Positions 9,546 through 21,500 of a DNA stretch of 64,000 bases are shown piece by piece. The stretch comes from Acanthosepion lycidas (lineage: Eukaryota; Mollusca; Cephalopoda; Sepiida; Sepiidae), in assembly GCA_963932145.1 (NCBI GenBank), contig OZ010574.1:60064342-60128341 (forward strand), written 5' to 3'. Made by a program: the position numbers and the translations under genes. The notes beneath the pieces were generated by a model, which was not told where the DNA came from, did no database searches, and saw nothing but the letters and a program-made list of their open reading frames with translations. Each line of letters starts with the position of its first letter. Within the stretch, counting starts at the first letter, position 1.

Positions 9546-10105
9546 ATATATTTTACACTGAGTGTCGGAGTGAACAGTTCGTTATCAAATGTACCACTTT
9601 GATTTATTATCACTTTAATAAGAGAAACGAATCAATAAATCGTCATCAATGGCGGAAACGGCGGCAGCGTTATGTTGCATCCAAGAATTTAATTTCTTCT
9701 TTGCTGATTGCTTCCTTTATGATGATGGCGTTGATGACTAAATTCCCTGCCAACTTACAGGTTTAGGACTAGAAGCTTCCAGTTTCCCCAAACCCTGTTC
9801 CTGTCATCCATTCCCGTTTGGCTTTGCAAGAGTTGGTTGAGAGGGAAGAAAATCAGAGTAGGAGAAAGGCGTGAATTTGTTTAAGGTGGACCTCAACTTG
9901 CCAGGAAGTGACCCACATACTTGATTTCATGACCTTCCTCTGGGGCACATATGGAATGAGACATGCAGAAATATCCAGCTACGAAACAGCAACGAACTGC
10001 CGCTGACTCTTTTATAATTTCGAGTTGCGCCTTCTGTAGCATATCCGTTATGCGAAGCCCTCTTCATGTGCTGGTTCAACCATTGAGATCTGTTGTAGTC
10101 ATCAT
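9546..10105. other. no recognisable feature
   Basis: Mixed-composition intergenic DNA. Short open frames have no recognisable domain, and no RNA gene or terminal repeat was seen. Confidence 0.4.
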
Positions 10106-10235
10106 CCGCATGTTCCACCGTTGGGGTTTTTGGGTTTAGTCGCGCTTAGTCTGGGTCCTTGTCTACGACCTTGCCGCCAAGAATTGGCCCTACTAGGAGT
10201 TTAGAACTCACGACGGCATCGTTTTCAGAGTCATT
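10106..10235 (-). mobile_element. family D SINE head, second copy
   Basis: Shares CCGTTGGGG, GGTCCTTGTC-like, ACGACCTTGCCGCCA and TTGGCCCTAC with 9400-9490 in the same order, so this is a second, shorter copy in the same orientation. Confidence 0.55.
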
Positions 10236-10369
10236 GGGCCGCGATTATTGGAATCAATAAATAAGAAAAGAATAAAAGTATAAAATTATTATTAAATAGT
10301 TGAGAAGATTTTTTTTTATTGTTGTTGCTAAAAATAAATATTTGAGAGATAAATAATAAAGAAAGAAAT

Positions 10370-10480
10370 CCTGGAAGGTTCTCCAGACGCGCTGTAGATG
10401 CTGAATAAATCCGGCGAGAAGACACATCCTTGTCTCAGTCCACTTTCTATTTTTTGTGTAGCTACTCAATATCATTTTCT
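10370..10480 (-). mobile_element. RTE-like LINE reverse transcriptase fragment
   Basis: The minus strand encodes pieces like KIESGLRQGCVFSPDLF-SIY (the catalytic-palm region before the YADD motif), matching the copy at 43795-44060 (RGMRQGCVFSPDLFNH). It is short, shifted in frame, and 5'- and 3'-truncated. Confidence 0.6.
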
Positions 10481-10670
10481 ATCTGTATGCAGGCGGTTTG
10501 CTACCCGTATAAGTTCTGGATTATACTAACATACTCATATTAAAAGGTACGCTTTTAGTATAAGTGTTAAAATAATTACAATATTATTATTATATTATGT
10601 AAAATAATAATATTTCTAAACACTAACGAAATATAAATTTGATGCGTATTTTTACTTACCTTTTTCCTGT

Positions 10671-10707
<37 letters not shown>

Positions 10708-11500
10708 CCAGGGCTGGTGAGTACTACTCTCTAAACCCCCGACCTAGTGGGGGAGAGACTGATTGGGAGCTCCTGGCAGTGCTTTGCTATACTCGCTATC
10801 TTATCAACATTTGCTTTATTTCTTTCTTTTTTTTTTTTTGCTACCTACATTTATATACGTTACAAATTAAACTAAGCACAACTGACTATTAAAAGATGAA
10901 AACATTTTGCGGATTTTGACGTCATTCTATTTTTTTATTTTTTTTTTTCGTTCAAATCCGTGAATTTATCTCGAAAAGACACTATATGAAATTCAGTATT
11001 TTTAGACATAATGTTGAATGTGTTTAAATTATTTAACATTTTAACAAGAAAAATCTCAAGTTGATGTTAAGTGCTGCAAAACATTGTTAAATTATTTAAG
11101 CTGGACTATTATGACATGTCTCTAATTTGTAGTTAGATACATTGTATTTATTTTCAATTTTTCTAGTTGAAATGTTCACCTATATTGCATATGATCCATT
11201 ATTGTACATAAGAAGGTTACAATAAAATTTGTAATTTATATGCAAAACGAAAATGAGAAGTAGTAGAGTGGAGGAGCGTATCATGCATTCGTTGGACCCG
11301 TATAATAGATTCGGAAGGAGGAATATATCGTAGATTGGTGTAAGAAGGGAACGTGACCCTTGCACCGGCCCTGATGACGACGACGGCGACGACGACTATC
11401 ATTATAATTATTATTATTATTATTATTATTGTCATTATTTGCCTTTTATTTTTTATTATTTGCCTATTGTTTTTTTAGTCTGAGTAGGGGTATTGAGTTA
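10481..11500. other. AT-rich DNA with ATC and ATT microsatellites
   Basis: Contains an ATC run (10674-10706) joined to CACCAGGGCTGGTGAGTAC, an ATT run (11403-11432), and a segment with TGCACCGGCCCTGATGACGA. These are probably ends of an unclassified SINE that finishes in ATC repeats. No gene seen. Confidence 0.45.
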
Positions 11501-12130
11501 CAATGAATTTACACAGCAAACTAAAACTCCCACTTAAAATTTAGAAAATACAAAGAAATTACATATCCATAATCGATAGTTATATACAGAAAAATTACCA
11601 AAAAGTATATTTCTTTCTTGTGTTTATGTAGAAAAAATAAACAAAAAAAATTAGATTAATACGTTTTTCTTAACAAAGTTGTCCCCCCTGAAATGGCTTT
11701 GCTAGTTATCTCCCTTAGATTAAAATATGTTGCTTTGACAACAGTGTTCTCTTGGTTTAATAAAAATGGGCGTTTTGGACATCTTTCGTTTTCAAAATAA
11801 ATTACGAACGCTAAAAATTCACTTTTTTTTTTTTTTAAATAGAAGAAAAATGATTAATTATGAATGGAAATAGAATTAAAGGCTGACCATGTGTTATCCT
11901 ACTGAATTCTATTTTAGATCCTGCGCAGACAACACTCACATTATGTCTCAATCTTGGGGCCACTAAGCCAGGCACAAACTGAGATCTATTTTTCTTGTAT
12001 TGTTTTATTCAATTTTACGCCAGGTATCGGGTAAGTTTTTCTTTCTCTTTACGATTTATTTTTAAATTTTTGTATCTATGCATATTTGCTTCAATTTTTT
12101 GTGTGCTTATTTCATTTTCTTCCATTGTTT
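11501..12130. other. no recognisable feature
   Basis: AT-rich, with T and A homopolymers and no coding pattern. Confidence 0.45.
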
Positions 12131-12134
12131 TAAT

Positions 12135-12655
12135 TTCAAAATGTTCAGTGAAAAATAGTGTATCATATGCTATTTACCTTGAACTCCTTGATAAAATCCA
12201 AAGAAGAATCAGCAATATTATTGGTCCTCATCTGGCGATTCGGTTTCAGTCACTTTCCCACCGCCAAAAGATTGTCTCTATGTCTTTTCTATAAATATTG
12301 TTCGGGTGAGCTCTTCGCTATGTTACCTAGATTTTTTAAAATTAAGTGCAGTACTAGACTGACGCCGAGACCTCATCAATTTACAGTTCAGTTGACTAGA
12401 TGTAACCGTAAATTCTATGCTAACCGTTTCTTTTCTCGCACTTTTTGCTTATGGAACTTCCATCCGGCTCCATGCTTTCCAGCCAATTTTAATCCTCAAA
12501 AATTTAAATGCAATGTCAATCGATATCTACTGCCCTCCTGATTACTCTTTTCTCTTCCCGCTCATTATTGATGTTTCTATTTCTAATTCTTCCACGCTTT
12601 GTGGATTTACTACCTTGCATGGAGTGATACCGATTAAAAAACAATCACTTTGTGA
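12135..12655 (+). mobile_element. CR1/Jockey-like LINE, C-terminal fragment
   Basis: Plus-strand pieces in two frames read [62 protein letters not shown] and FNPQKFKCNVNRYLL. This is the conserved C-terminal end of many mollusc LINEs. It ends with the family tail (CTTTGTGGATTTACTACCTT, then GCATGGAGTGA). Frameshifted and 5'-truncated. Confidence 0.75.
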
Positions 12656-13373
12656 TGTTAAATTTGTATGTAGCAGTAAAATCTTTTTAAGTAGAAACTT
12701 ATTCTTTGCTTGAAGTTTTTACTGGCAACATCGGAAAAATTTTACGAGTAAAATTTGCTTCTAAAATTATTTTTATTATTCTGCATTTATTTTTAAACCA
12801 CTTCTTGTGACTTTAGAAAATAAACTTGTCCTTTATTCACACGCAGACTAATGTCCTCATCTTTTTGGTTGTTAACACACAGTTTAAGCTGTTATTCCCT
12901 CCGGCTTTCGTCAGCTATATGTCAATCCGGGTAACCTAAAGGTAATTCTGATCTTTTTGCAGGAAAACTTGTGTTTATGTAGAAAAACATGTCTTCTGGT
13001 ATTATTTTTTCCCCATAACAATTATTGCTGATTCGAATGTGAGTCCGAGTAATAAATGAATAACAAAAAATAATATAAAACAAACGACAATGCATGTATT
13101 AAGAAAAGTATTACAATTGCAATAAAAGAAGAAAATATGTAAAGACTAATTTCATAAAGCGTTCAAGTAAGAGAATATGTGTTTGTGTGTGAAATTTGTG
13201 TAAGTCTACGTGATATGCCTGTGAAAGAGTACAAAAAAGTCGCAAGAGAAAAGTAAAACATTGGAAATAAACGTACCCCAGTGGTTTTTCCACGTGCAAC
13301 TACATCTTATAGCCAGAGTTGTAAAAGAGGAATGAGAATGAATGAGAATATAATTTCCTATTCATAGGCATAA
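12656..13373. other. AT-rich DNA with a family C SINE fragment
   Basis: 12838-12960, minus strand, carries the family C body (GATGAGGACATTAG, CTGACGAAAGCCGGAG). The remainder shows no gene. The minus-strand frame at 13111-13299 is unremarkable. Confidence 0.45.
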
Positions 13374-13624
13374 CCCTAGAATACTAACCATTAAGTTACA
13401 CTACTAACCATGGGTATATCATACCCGGTTTTGAAAATATCAAAAAATATATTAAATATAAATCTTTATTTGAAATATTTTACATACAGGCACTTCAAAC
13501 TTCGTACTTTGAGTTAACATTAATAGGAACTGAAAAACATTATTTAGGTAAGAAAATCAGGTACTAAAAATTGTAATTAAAAGTAGAAAAATTTGCGCTG
13601 GCTGCCATGGTTAGTATTCTAGGG
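13374..13624. mobile_element. piggyBac-type MITE
   Basis: Inverted ends CCCTAGAATACTAACCAT (13374) and ATGGTTAGTATTCTAGGG (to 13624). The 3' flank is TTAA and the 5' flank ATAA, one change from TTAA. CCCTAGAA ends with TTAA targets are the signature of piggyBac elements. No coding sequence in its 251 bp. A sub-hairpin GGGTATATCATACCC lies near the 5' end. Confidence 0.8.
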
Positions 13625-13685
13625 TTAAGAAGCGTCCTCTAGCGACGTTTTTTTTTTTTTTGGGGGGGGGGGGTAAGTCAAGTGG

Positions 13686-13775
13686 GATAATCTACAAACT
13701 GAACCCTTTATTTAATCTACGGAGGATTGGGGTAGACTGTTCTTGTTCCACTGCCCATGTCTCAGGATATTTCAT
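13686..13775 (-). mobile_element. family C SINE fragment
   Basis: AACTGAACCCTTTATTT then GGGGTAGACTGTTCTTGTTCC match the middle of the family C copies at 44215-44260 and 37075-37125. Confidence 0.6.
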
Positions 13776-15500
13776 CTAGTTCTTATTTTTAGTTTTGCTC
13801 AGTTATCGCTCGCCCTGTTTCCAATGAGTTCAAGAAATTGAACTCTGTCACCAAATTTACACTTTAATCCATATGTTCTTTTCATAGACAAACTATATAC
13901 AATATTTTTCAACGTACCATTGCTGTTCCAAACAGGCATGCTTTTCGTAATGGCTTCATTTCCAAGTCACAATTCAATGTCTGCAAAGATTTTCTCCCTA
14001 GTTTCTTTGTTTCGCACTCCAATGTGTAGGGACATTATTATTATTATTATTAATAATAATAATAATAAATAAATACATAAATAAATAATATAAAATAATA
14101 ATAATAATTATAAATAAAATAAAACAATAATATAAAAACATTGTATAAAATATATTAAGTAACAAAATACTCCCAGCATGCAACATCCTGCCAGAAATAC
14201 GGACATCCCGCCAATAGACGTTAAATTCAATTTCTTCACCACGAACCTTGGTACAGGCAACACGTGTCTAACTTCTCTCTGTGATATGGCTTGTGATACT
14301 ACAGAGTGAATTTCTCCGTTTTATCACATGTACCATAAAACAATTTTAACCTAAAAATTACACACAAAAATATAAATAAATTATATGAAATGAACATACA
14401 ATTTGCCATGCTTTTCCTGTTATTTCTGTACGTTTTATTTCCTGTCAACTATGCTTTTATCTCCGTGAACACAAGGCTAATTTCTGCTGGTATGATGTGA
14501 GTGAACCCCGACAAATACTCCAATGATATCTGGTTCGGTAATCGCTTTGTTGGGAAAAGCTTCCATGAGTCAACGTTTGTTGAATAAAAAATGAGAAAAA
14601 GAGTTGCTGCGTGTTCAAATAAAATGACGATATTTCTTTAACATAAAATACACAAATTCTTAATTGTAACTACTATCACGAAATAAAAGTATGTAGAAAG
14701 TTCTTCTCTCTGACTGCAAAAATAAATGAACATAGTCTTTCAGTGAGGAATTGAGAAGGCAGAGTTGGGCGACAAGATCAAAGGGAGTCCAGTGTTGCTT
14801 TGGTGAGAAAAACAAGACAACTCGCGCCTCTGTCAGTTTTTTGCTGAGGTGAATCAATGTCTGCTTTATATGACTTCGTGAAGCCTATGTTTATTTATTG
14901 GCGGCAGTTGATTTTATTGTCTATTCTTTATTTGTATTAATTTGAAAAATGTTTGAAACCGGAAGGCGGTGCAGAGCCATTGCGTGGTGTGTTTATTTTT
15001 GTTATTCGATCTTTTGATTTAAAACAGTTAACTTCAGCTTACTCTATAACTTTCTTGGCTCGTTCTGCCCAAACTTACAAAATGTCCTATTTTAAACACT
15101 GTAGTTGTCGATCTTCTTTTCTTTATTTTCAGTTGTGTCAAATGAACAGGAGGCTTCTATCAGATAGAAAATCTTTTATTTTTTATCCAGTCGGGCTATA
15201 TATTCTGCCCTAAACTTGTCACTCCCTGTATCAGAATAATCCACAGGAATTTCATTTTGCTATTTTCCAGCACTTTCTTCTCCTTTGTGATCACATGCTC
15301 ATAATACTTGTTACTGCATTCAAATCCGTCCTCTTTCTCCTACAACTACTACTACTAATTATTATTATTATTATCTGCTATAATAATAATAATTATTATT
15401 ATTTATTAGTTCCTTTGATTTCTGTTGTATACACATTAACTTGCACGTCGCAACCTGAGACCTAAGCTCAGAGATAGCTTCATTTTTTCCACTGATCATT

Positions 15501-15540
<40 letters not shown>

Positions 15541-16017
15541 TTAAGTACATTTTATGTATATATAAAGCTCTTTGTAATGTGTGAGCTGTACTTGTGAGTA
15601 CAATATTTTGTATTTCTTTAAGGTATGGGCTACCAGGAATCCCTTCAATGTGTCTATCAGACCCTTTCCCAACCGGTTTCAAAAAGATATTGTGATCACA
15701 TTGTACACTTGATCAGCAGGCAAACTCCTTTTTGGTGATCTTTAACAATTATCTGGTCTGTTTACTTTGTTCGATCTGTGTTCACAGGAACGTTCCATAA
15801 AATAGATACTTTTTCTCCCTCGATTACAGGTTGAGGACGATGTTTGTATGACTTGTCTTCTGTTTTAATTTTGTAATTACCCAATGTGACTGGTTACATT
15901 CAATTCTTTGAAAACAAAACTCGTCAACATTCCATCATCACCGATCAGACCCCAAACTACGACCAATCACAATAAATGGATATCCTTTTCATGACGGCTC
16001 CGTGCCTTAGGCTTTCA
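13776..16017. other. no gene; ATT runs and a long A tract
   Basis: Holds ATT/AAT runs at 14034-14115 and 15358-15410 and a pure A tract at 15507-15538, which could be the poly-A of a retroinserted sequence on the plus strand. No convincing coding frame or RNA gene. Confidence 0.45.
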
Positions 16018-16205
16018 TTGATACTGGTTGATGAAAGTTGAAAGAAAGTACAAGGACAACCTTGGACAATTTACATTCAAATTCTGTATGGAAACAAGAA
16101 TGGTCCAAATCTGAGTAAAACAATAAACCTTATAAAAGAATTTTGATTGGTCTTTAACTAAACATGTATTCAGATAAATTCAAGCCTCAGAATATTTACC
16201 TTACA

Positions 16206-16527
16206 AGGCTTATGGCTTTATCATGTTGAAACACCAGTTTGCAACAATCACCAAAGTTAAGCAACGTCGAGTTTGGTCAGTACCTAGATGGATGACTGCT
16301 TAGGAATAGCAGATGCTGTAAGCTTGGATGTGCAAGTGGTGTAATGGCTTGGAATTGATAATCGGAGAGCAGAGTCCCAATTCCTGTTAGGCTCGTTATA
16401 TTCACTTACGCACAAAATACCCTTTGGAAATGTATAAATCCACCCCTTCTCCCCCAGCTATGAGTTAATTAGTAAGATTTGTATCACTAAATTATTATCT
16501 CAAAAAAAAAAAAAAAAAAAAAAAATA
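16206..16527 (+). mobile_element. composite 5S rRNA/tRNA-like SINE (family A), plus strand
   Basis: 16206-16323 is 5S-like (GGCTTTATCATGTTGAAACA, ATCACCAAAGTTAAGCAACG, GGTCAGTACCTAGATGGATG, GATGCTGTAAGC). Next come TTGGATGTGCAAGTGG, a tRNA-like middle with a B-box-like AGTCCCAATTCC, and a tail ending in a 24-A tract. This is the most complete copy in the window and defines the order head, middle, tail, poly-A. Confidence 0.85.
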
Positions 16528-16689
16528 TTTTCAGGATTTAAATAACCTGCAAAGGGTTAAGCTGTAGAAAATGAATCAATCAAATCCAAATAGGACACGG
16601 AGATTTAGGGAAAAAAAAACAAAAAAAACAACTCATGATGAACAATGAGAGATAGCTTTCAAGTAAGATGGCGGACAGAAACTTAAAGT

Positions 16690-16770
16690 TGTGAGCGAAT
16701 TCAAATATCTTGACTCAATTATCAATGAAGAGGGTTCCAGAATAGAAACAATTCCAAGAACATCACAAAG
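16690..16770 (+). mobile_element. RTE-like LINE C-terminal scrap
   Basis: Reads SEFKYLDSIINEEGSRI, the FKYLGS-type motif that follows the reverse transcriptase in RTE-like LINEs (compare QFKYLGSVLTEDTK at 44915-44960). Confidence 0.6.
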
Positions 16771-16815
16771 AATGGCAACTGTTGCCAAAAGAAAAAAACA
16801 AAAAGAATTAGAGAA

Positions 16816-16948
16816 ACCCGGATATAAGAGAGATTTATTTGATCCCAAATTAGAGCCATACTTACCTAAACAAAATAAACCAAACCCGGATATAAGAGAC
16901 TTCTTCTCCGGTCCCAACAACTCTCTTATATCCGGGTTACACTGTATT
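16816..16948. mobile_element. pogo/Tigger-like terminal inverted repeats
   Basis: AACCCGGATATAAGAGAG (16816) is repeated at 16882 and is present inverted as CTCTCTTATATCCGGGTT at 16920-16937, followed by ACACTGTA. The order TACAGTGTAACCCGG on the minus strand resembles pogo/Tigger ends. No transposase is present. Confidence 0.5.
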
Positions 16949-17189
16949 TGTAAAGACAAGAAAATGTGAATGGATATTCACAAGACCTACCTCAAAGCGC
17001 ACAATTATTAATCTACAAAAAATTCAATGATACTGGCTTATGAAAGTTGAAAGAAAGCACTAGGAAGACCTTGAAGAATTCATGTCCAAATTCTGTATGG
17101 AAATATGAATGGTCCAAACCAAAGAAAAACAATAAATAAATCTTATAAAAGTATTTTCATCAGTCTTTAACCAAACATGTATTCCCATA

Positions 17190-17390
17190 GATTGGTTGTT
17201 TATATTTAAGTCTCAAACTATTTACTTGGTATGTGGATTAGTGAATACTGGCTATTTGTGTTTGAGTCTATAAACATTTATTTGCTTCAGGGATATGTAA
17301 ATATTGTTCATTTATATTTGAGCTTGTAAACATTTACATGGTTCCGGAATAGGTAAATATTGATTGTTTATTTTTGTGTCTGTCGTCATT
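17190..17390 (+). repeat. diverged tandem repeat of about 58 bp
   Basis: Three to four imperfect units with the theme TTTGAGTCTATAAACATTTA, then TTTGCTTCAGGGATATGTAA. Not coding. Confidence 0.65.
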
Positions 17391-17439
17391 AACTTGGTGG
17401 CCCCTTTTGGAACAGGGTTGTATTAACTCAAGAAACTTA

Positions 17440-18000
17440 TTGAGACTTAAAATCAACCCAGACCTCAAGTGAAACTCATACATACAATCCATCACTAACA
17501 ATGCTAGAAAAAATAGTTGGTTCCATGTACCTGCTATGTTCTACCTTTACAAGAGTCAGATCAGGCTGAAAATGTAGTATTGTTGCCATATATGGGAAGG
17601 AGCAGCACAGTCTTCACTTTCCAGTCTCAATATAGTCCAAAAGTGTCACCACAGCCTTGTAGATGACAAATTATTTTCCACCTTACAAAACATCGTCAAA
17701 AAAAAAAAGAAGAAAAAATATCACTTCTCGTTACTCTATCACTATTTCCATGGAAACTGGTAGAACTAGATTCCTTAGTTCTACCAATGCTAACCTTCAC
17801 GGCTAAGATTCAGCATGCTACCCATATAGTAGTGAACCACCCTCATTCCGTTCATATTCCATTGGTGTGATGTAAGTTACACTCGAGCAGCTTCTTCCCA
17901 TAACCTGCTGCTGTGTAACCATCTCCCCAAAAACTGTGCCTCTTACTCTGTAACCATCTACCTCGAGTGGCTCCTGTGCCTTGGACAGAGTGAACATCAC
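17440..18000 (+). mobile_element. CR1/Jockey-like LINE, C-terminal fragment
   Basis: Plus-strand pieces include LYKSQIRL, YCCHIWEGAAQSSLSSLN and DDKLFSTLQNIV, matching the region after the LINE reverse transcriptase. It ends with the tail CTGTAACCATCTACCTCGAG, TGGCTCCTGTGCCTTGGACA, which recurs at 38725-38770. Stops and frameshifts present. It lies tail-to-tail with the MTG2 gene. Confidence 0.7.
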
Positions 18001-18007
18001 TTTAAAA

Positions 18008-18042
<35 letters not shown>
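18008..18042. repeat. AT microsatellite
   Basis: Short TA run just downstream of the MTG2 gene. Confidence 0.9.
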
Positions 18043-18045
<3 letters not shown>

Positions 18046-18166
18046 CCTTTCTCCAGCAGTTAGTATACTATAGGCTTTGCCAACAGCAGAAAATATCTAC
18101 TGTAACTATTGCAAAAAAAATGTGAAAATTTCACAAAAAGATGAAAACACAAAAAAAAAATAATGT

Positions 18167-18179
18167 TTTATTCTTTATT
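18167..18179 (-). terminator. two candidate polyadenylation signals of MTG2
   Basis: AATAAA occurs on the minus strand at 18179-18174 and again at 18172-18167, 1 and 8 nt after the stop codon. If used, the 3' untranslated region would be only a few tens of bases. AT-rich DNA produces such words by chance, so use is unproven. Confidence 0.4.
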
Positions 18180-18180
18180 T

Positions 18181-18572
18181 TTAATAAAACTCTTCTTCAT
18201 CCAAATCTTCCTCTAATTCAACATTATTATCATACAACAAACGTATCTGAGACAACAACGGATCCATGTTTACTCTGTGCTTGGCTGAAATTGCAAATAT
18301 TGGCAGGTTCATCTCGTTCTTAAGGTGCTCAAGGTTTTTCTTAGCCCAAGGTAGATCAATCTTGTTAGCAACAATGGCATGGGGTCTTTTGGAAAGTCCT
18401 TTCTGATATTGTTCAAGTTCTGCCTTGAGAGCAGTCACCTGTGTCCAGCACTTGTGTCCTGAGAGGTCAATGACATATAACAGGCAACTGCAGCGTTCAA
18501 TGTGTCGTAAAAAGGAGAAGCCAAGGCCACGATTCTGGTGAGCTCCCTCAATTAAACCTGGAATATCTGCCA
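18181..18572 (-). CDS. MTG2: MTG2 exon 6 (last coding exon)
   Basis: Acceptor TTTTCTCAG precedes 18572, and the exon completes the split Val259 codon. It codes ADIPG (G3), NKID (G4), SAK (G5) and an acidic C-terminus ending DEEEFY, then TAA at 18183-18181. The codon before DIPG belongs to the exon interior, so the apparent Met start there is not a real start. Confidence 0.93.
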
Positions 18573-21500
18573 CTGAGAAAAGTAAGAAAATTAAACAAAT
18601 TAAAATGTACTGATTTGATCTTTCTTATCAAGTCACTAAATGAAAGTTATCTTTAATGGCCACTCTTCTAGATCTTTTTGCATTAATGCAGGCAGGTGTC
18701 CACCTTGGACCTACGTCATTCCTAATTTTCATCAACAACCTTCCTAATGTCATCAGTTCTTAACTCAGCATCTACGCTGATGACAACTATTTACTCCCAT
18801 CTTAATACTATGTCTGATTGGTTTGATATGGTCAAATTGGCAGCTGATCTTAAAAATTTCCTATATGTTGTTAACTGGGGCAAGAAATTGTTAATTTTAA
18901 TGCCTCCAAAATGAAAGTGCTTTCTTTTAATCATCTGAGACGACACTTTTTGCCTTCCATCTGCACGTGACTCTCAAGCTATTGTTTCCCCACCAGCATG
19001 AAGTGGAAAGATTATACTGAATCAATCTCTACGTCCACTGCTTGGAAAGCTGTTTCACTTTGTCATGTTGGACACCTTTTCTTGACAGAATCTATCTTAA
19101 ATATTTATAAGCCTACAATTCATCCATGCATTGAATATTGTATTCTATATAGTTAGAGATACTTAATAAAAAACAAAAGAATCTGCAATGTCATGACTGG
19201 CATCTCGGCTTCAGTCACTTTCAGACCACCATAACATAGCTTCTCTGTGCATTTTCAATAAATGTTTTCATGGTAATTGTTCTGATGAACTCTCCTCTAT
19301 TGTACTACTTAGACTTTAGGAATTTAAGCAGAATAATAGATTGGCAACAAGGTCCCATCATTTCACACTTGAAATTGTTAGTAGATGTAACCGTAAGTTC
19401 TATGCTAACAGTTTTTTTCTCTCACACTTCTTGGTTGTGGAACTCTCTTTGAGTTTTTTGCTTTCCAATCAACTTTGACCTTCAAAAATTTAAATTCAAT
19501 ATCATTATATTCCTGTTCTTTTATTGTTCTCTCTCTTTAATAGTTTTTCTTTTTCTCATATTCTCTCACACTCAGTAACTCCCTTACGTCTTAGTGGCTT
19601 TATTACTTTGCTTGGGGTGAAATGATTAAATGAATAAATAAATGTGTTGGAAAATTTTAATTTTTGACAAGATTAGAAAATATTTGTATCTATCAGTTGT
19701 TAATGAGCAATAATTTTTTTTCCTTTTCCAATTTCATGCTTGTCAATGAATTGTCAAAGACTGAAACAGCCAAATACTATAAAGGGAGTAATAATTGGAA
19801 GAGGGTGTGTAATAGAGAAAAATCAGAAAATCTAGTAATGGGAGAGGGAGGACAGTTTATTAAATGGGTGGGTGGGGAAAAAAGAAAACTCAATAAAAGG
19901 ACAGGTGCAATAAGTGGGGTAGTCATGAAATGATTAAAAATAAGGCTTTCAAACTATAAGAAGACTTTGAAGAAATAAAATTAAAAATAAAATGTCCGAT
20001 ATTGCCCTTAAAGATTACGGCTATATTACGCTGAAACTCTTGACGAGAGTCAAATCACCAAAGTTAAGCAATGTCAATCCTGGTCAGTACCTAGATGGGC
20101 GACTTCTTGGAAATACCAGGTGCTGTAAGCTTGGATGTGTTAATTGGTAGGACCTGTATCAGAAAGTCATTATTACCTCAAAAATATATTCTTACAATCC
20201 AAAAATATTTGCTAGTTTTAAATAACATGCAAAAGGTTGATAAATCATAAAAATAAAAATCAATCATCTGTTTTTAAGATAGATACTTTAGCAAAAGTTT
20301 TATTTAATATAGGGTGTTCCAATAACTTGGACTGATTTTAAATGTGATTTAAGTTTAAGTGTCTAATGATTTTTTTCTTTTTCTTTCAGATTTAACAACT
20401 TAAGTCTTTGGCAATTTCAACCATGGAAAGGTTATCAGTCAAACAATGTGCTAAAGTTATCGAAGCCTATTACAAAAATGGATGTTCAAATTTATAAATA
20501 TACAGCACAATGATTCTGTTAGCAAAAAATGCACACCAAACAGTGACCTTTTGTGGATGCGGTGGCTTTTCAACAATCTTCTGACAAATGCGACAATTCT
20601 GCTTATTAACGAATTCACCAAGATGAAAATGAGCTTCATCACTAAAGAGGATTTTTTGCGAAAAATCTTCATCAGCTTGTCTTTGCTTGTGCACCCAATT
20701 GATGAATGTACAGCGCTCCAAATGGTCAGCAGGTTTTGGTTCTTGTGTCAATTGAGTTTTGTGCGTAGAGACAAATCTTTTGTCAAAATTCAACATAACG
20801 TTGTTGTCAAAAGGTTCAATTCCTGCATGCGATGACGAATAGAGGTGTCTGGATTTTCAGCCACATTCTCGTGCACTGCAGCAATGTTTTCAGCTGAACG
20901 GCATAAATGAGCATGAAGTGGTGTTTTCACATCTACCCCCGACCCAGTTTGTTTGAATTTACGAACAATTTTTCCAACTGCACTCTCAATTGGTCGATTA
21001 TATTGACCAAAACAATTGCGAAGTGCATGAAATGCATTTCTGTTTGAACGTCCATTTTCGTAATAGGCTTCAATAACTTTAACATGTTGTTTGATTGTTA
21101 ATCTTTCCATGTTTGAGATTGCCAAAGACTTAAGTTGTTAAATCAGAAAGAAGAAAAAAATCATTAGATGCTTAAGCTTAATACACATTTAAAATCGATC
21201 CAAGTTATTAGAACACCTTATATTTTCATTTTCAAGCAATCTACTAAATAGAATGACTGGAATAATAAAAATTAATAAATAAGGGTTAGGTCTGAATGAA
21301 GTTCGAAACATTGCAGGGGGGGAACAACAGTTAAAAAAGAATAGAGATGTTTATCTGGCACTAGAGGGTAATGAAGCAATAAAAAGCAGAGGAAAAAATG
21401 GAGAAACAAATTCATTTTACATATGTCCCTTCAGGATATCGGCAGGGGGTCTCAAACATGCAGCCCATGGACTATCTTTCTGCAGCCTGCAGGGAATGAC

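Larger units (their letters stand above)
16018..17190 (+). repeat. two direct repeats of about 170 bp, 1 kb apart
   Basis: 16018-16200 and 17027-17190 share TTGAAAGAAAG, AAATTCTGTATGGAAA, GAATGGTCCAAA and AAACATGTATTC in the same order. Between them lie a SINE, an RTE-like fragment and a pogo-like end. They may be two copies of one element or the ends of one larger element. Confidence 0.65.

Noticed and set aside
20014-20130. Functional 5S rRNA gene
   Set aside because: Several substitutions in conserved 5S positions, no flanking T-rich terminator in place, and the same SINE tail as other copies.
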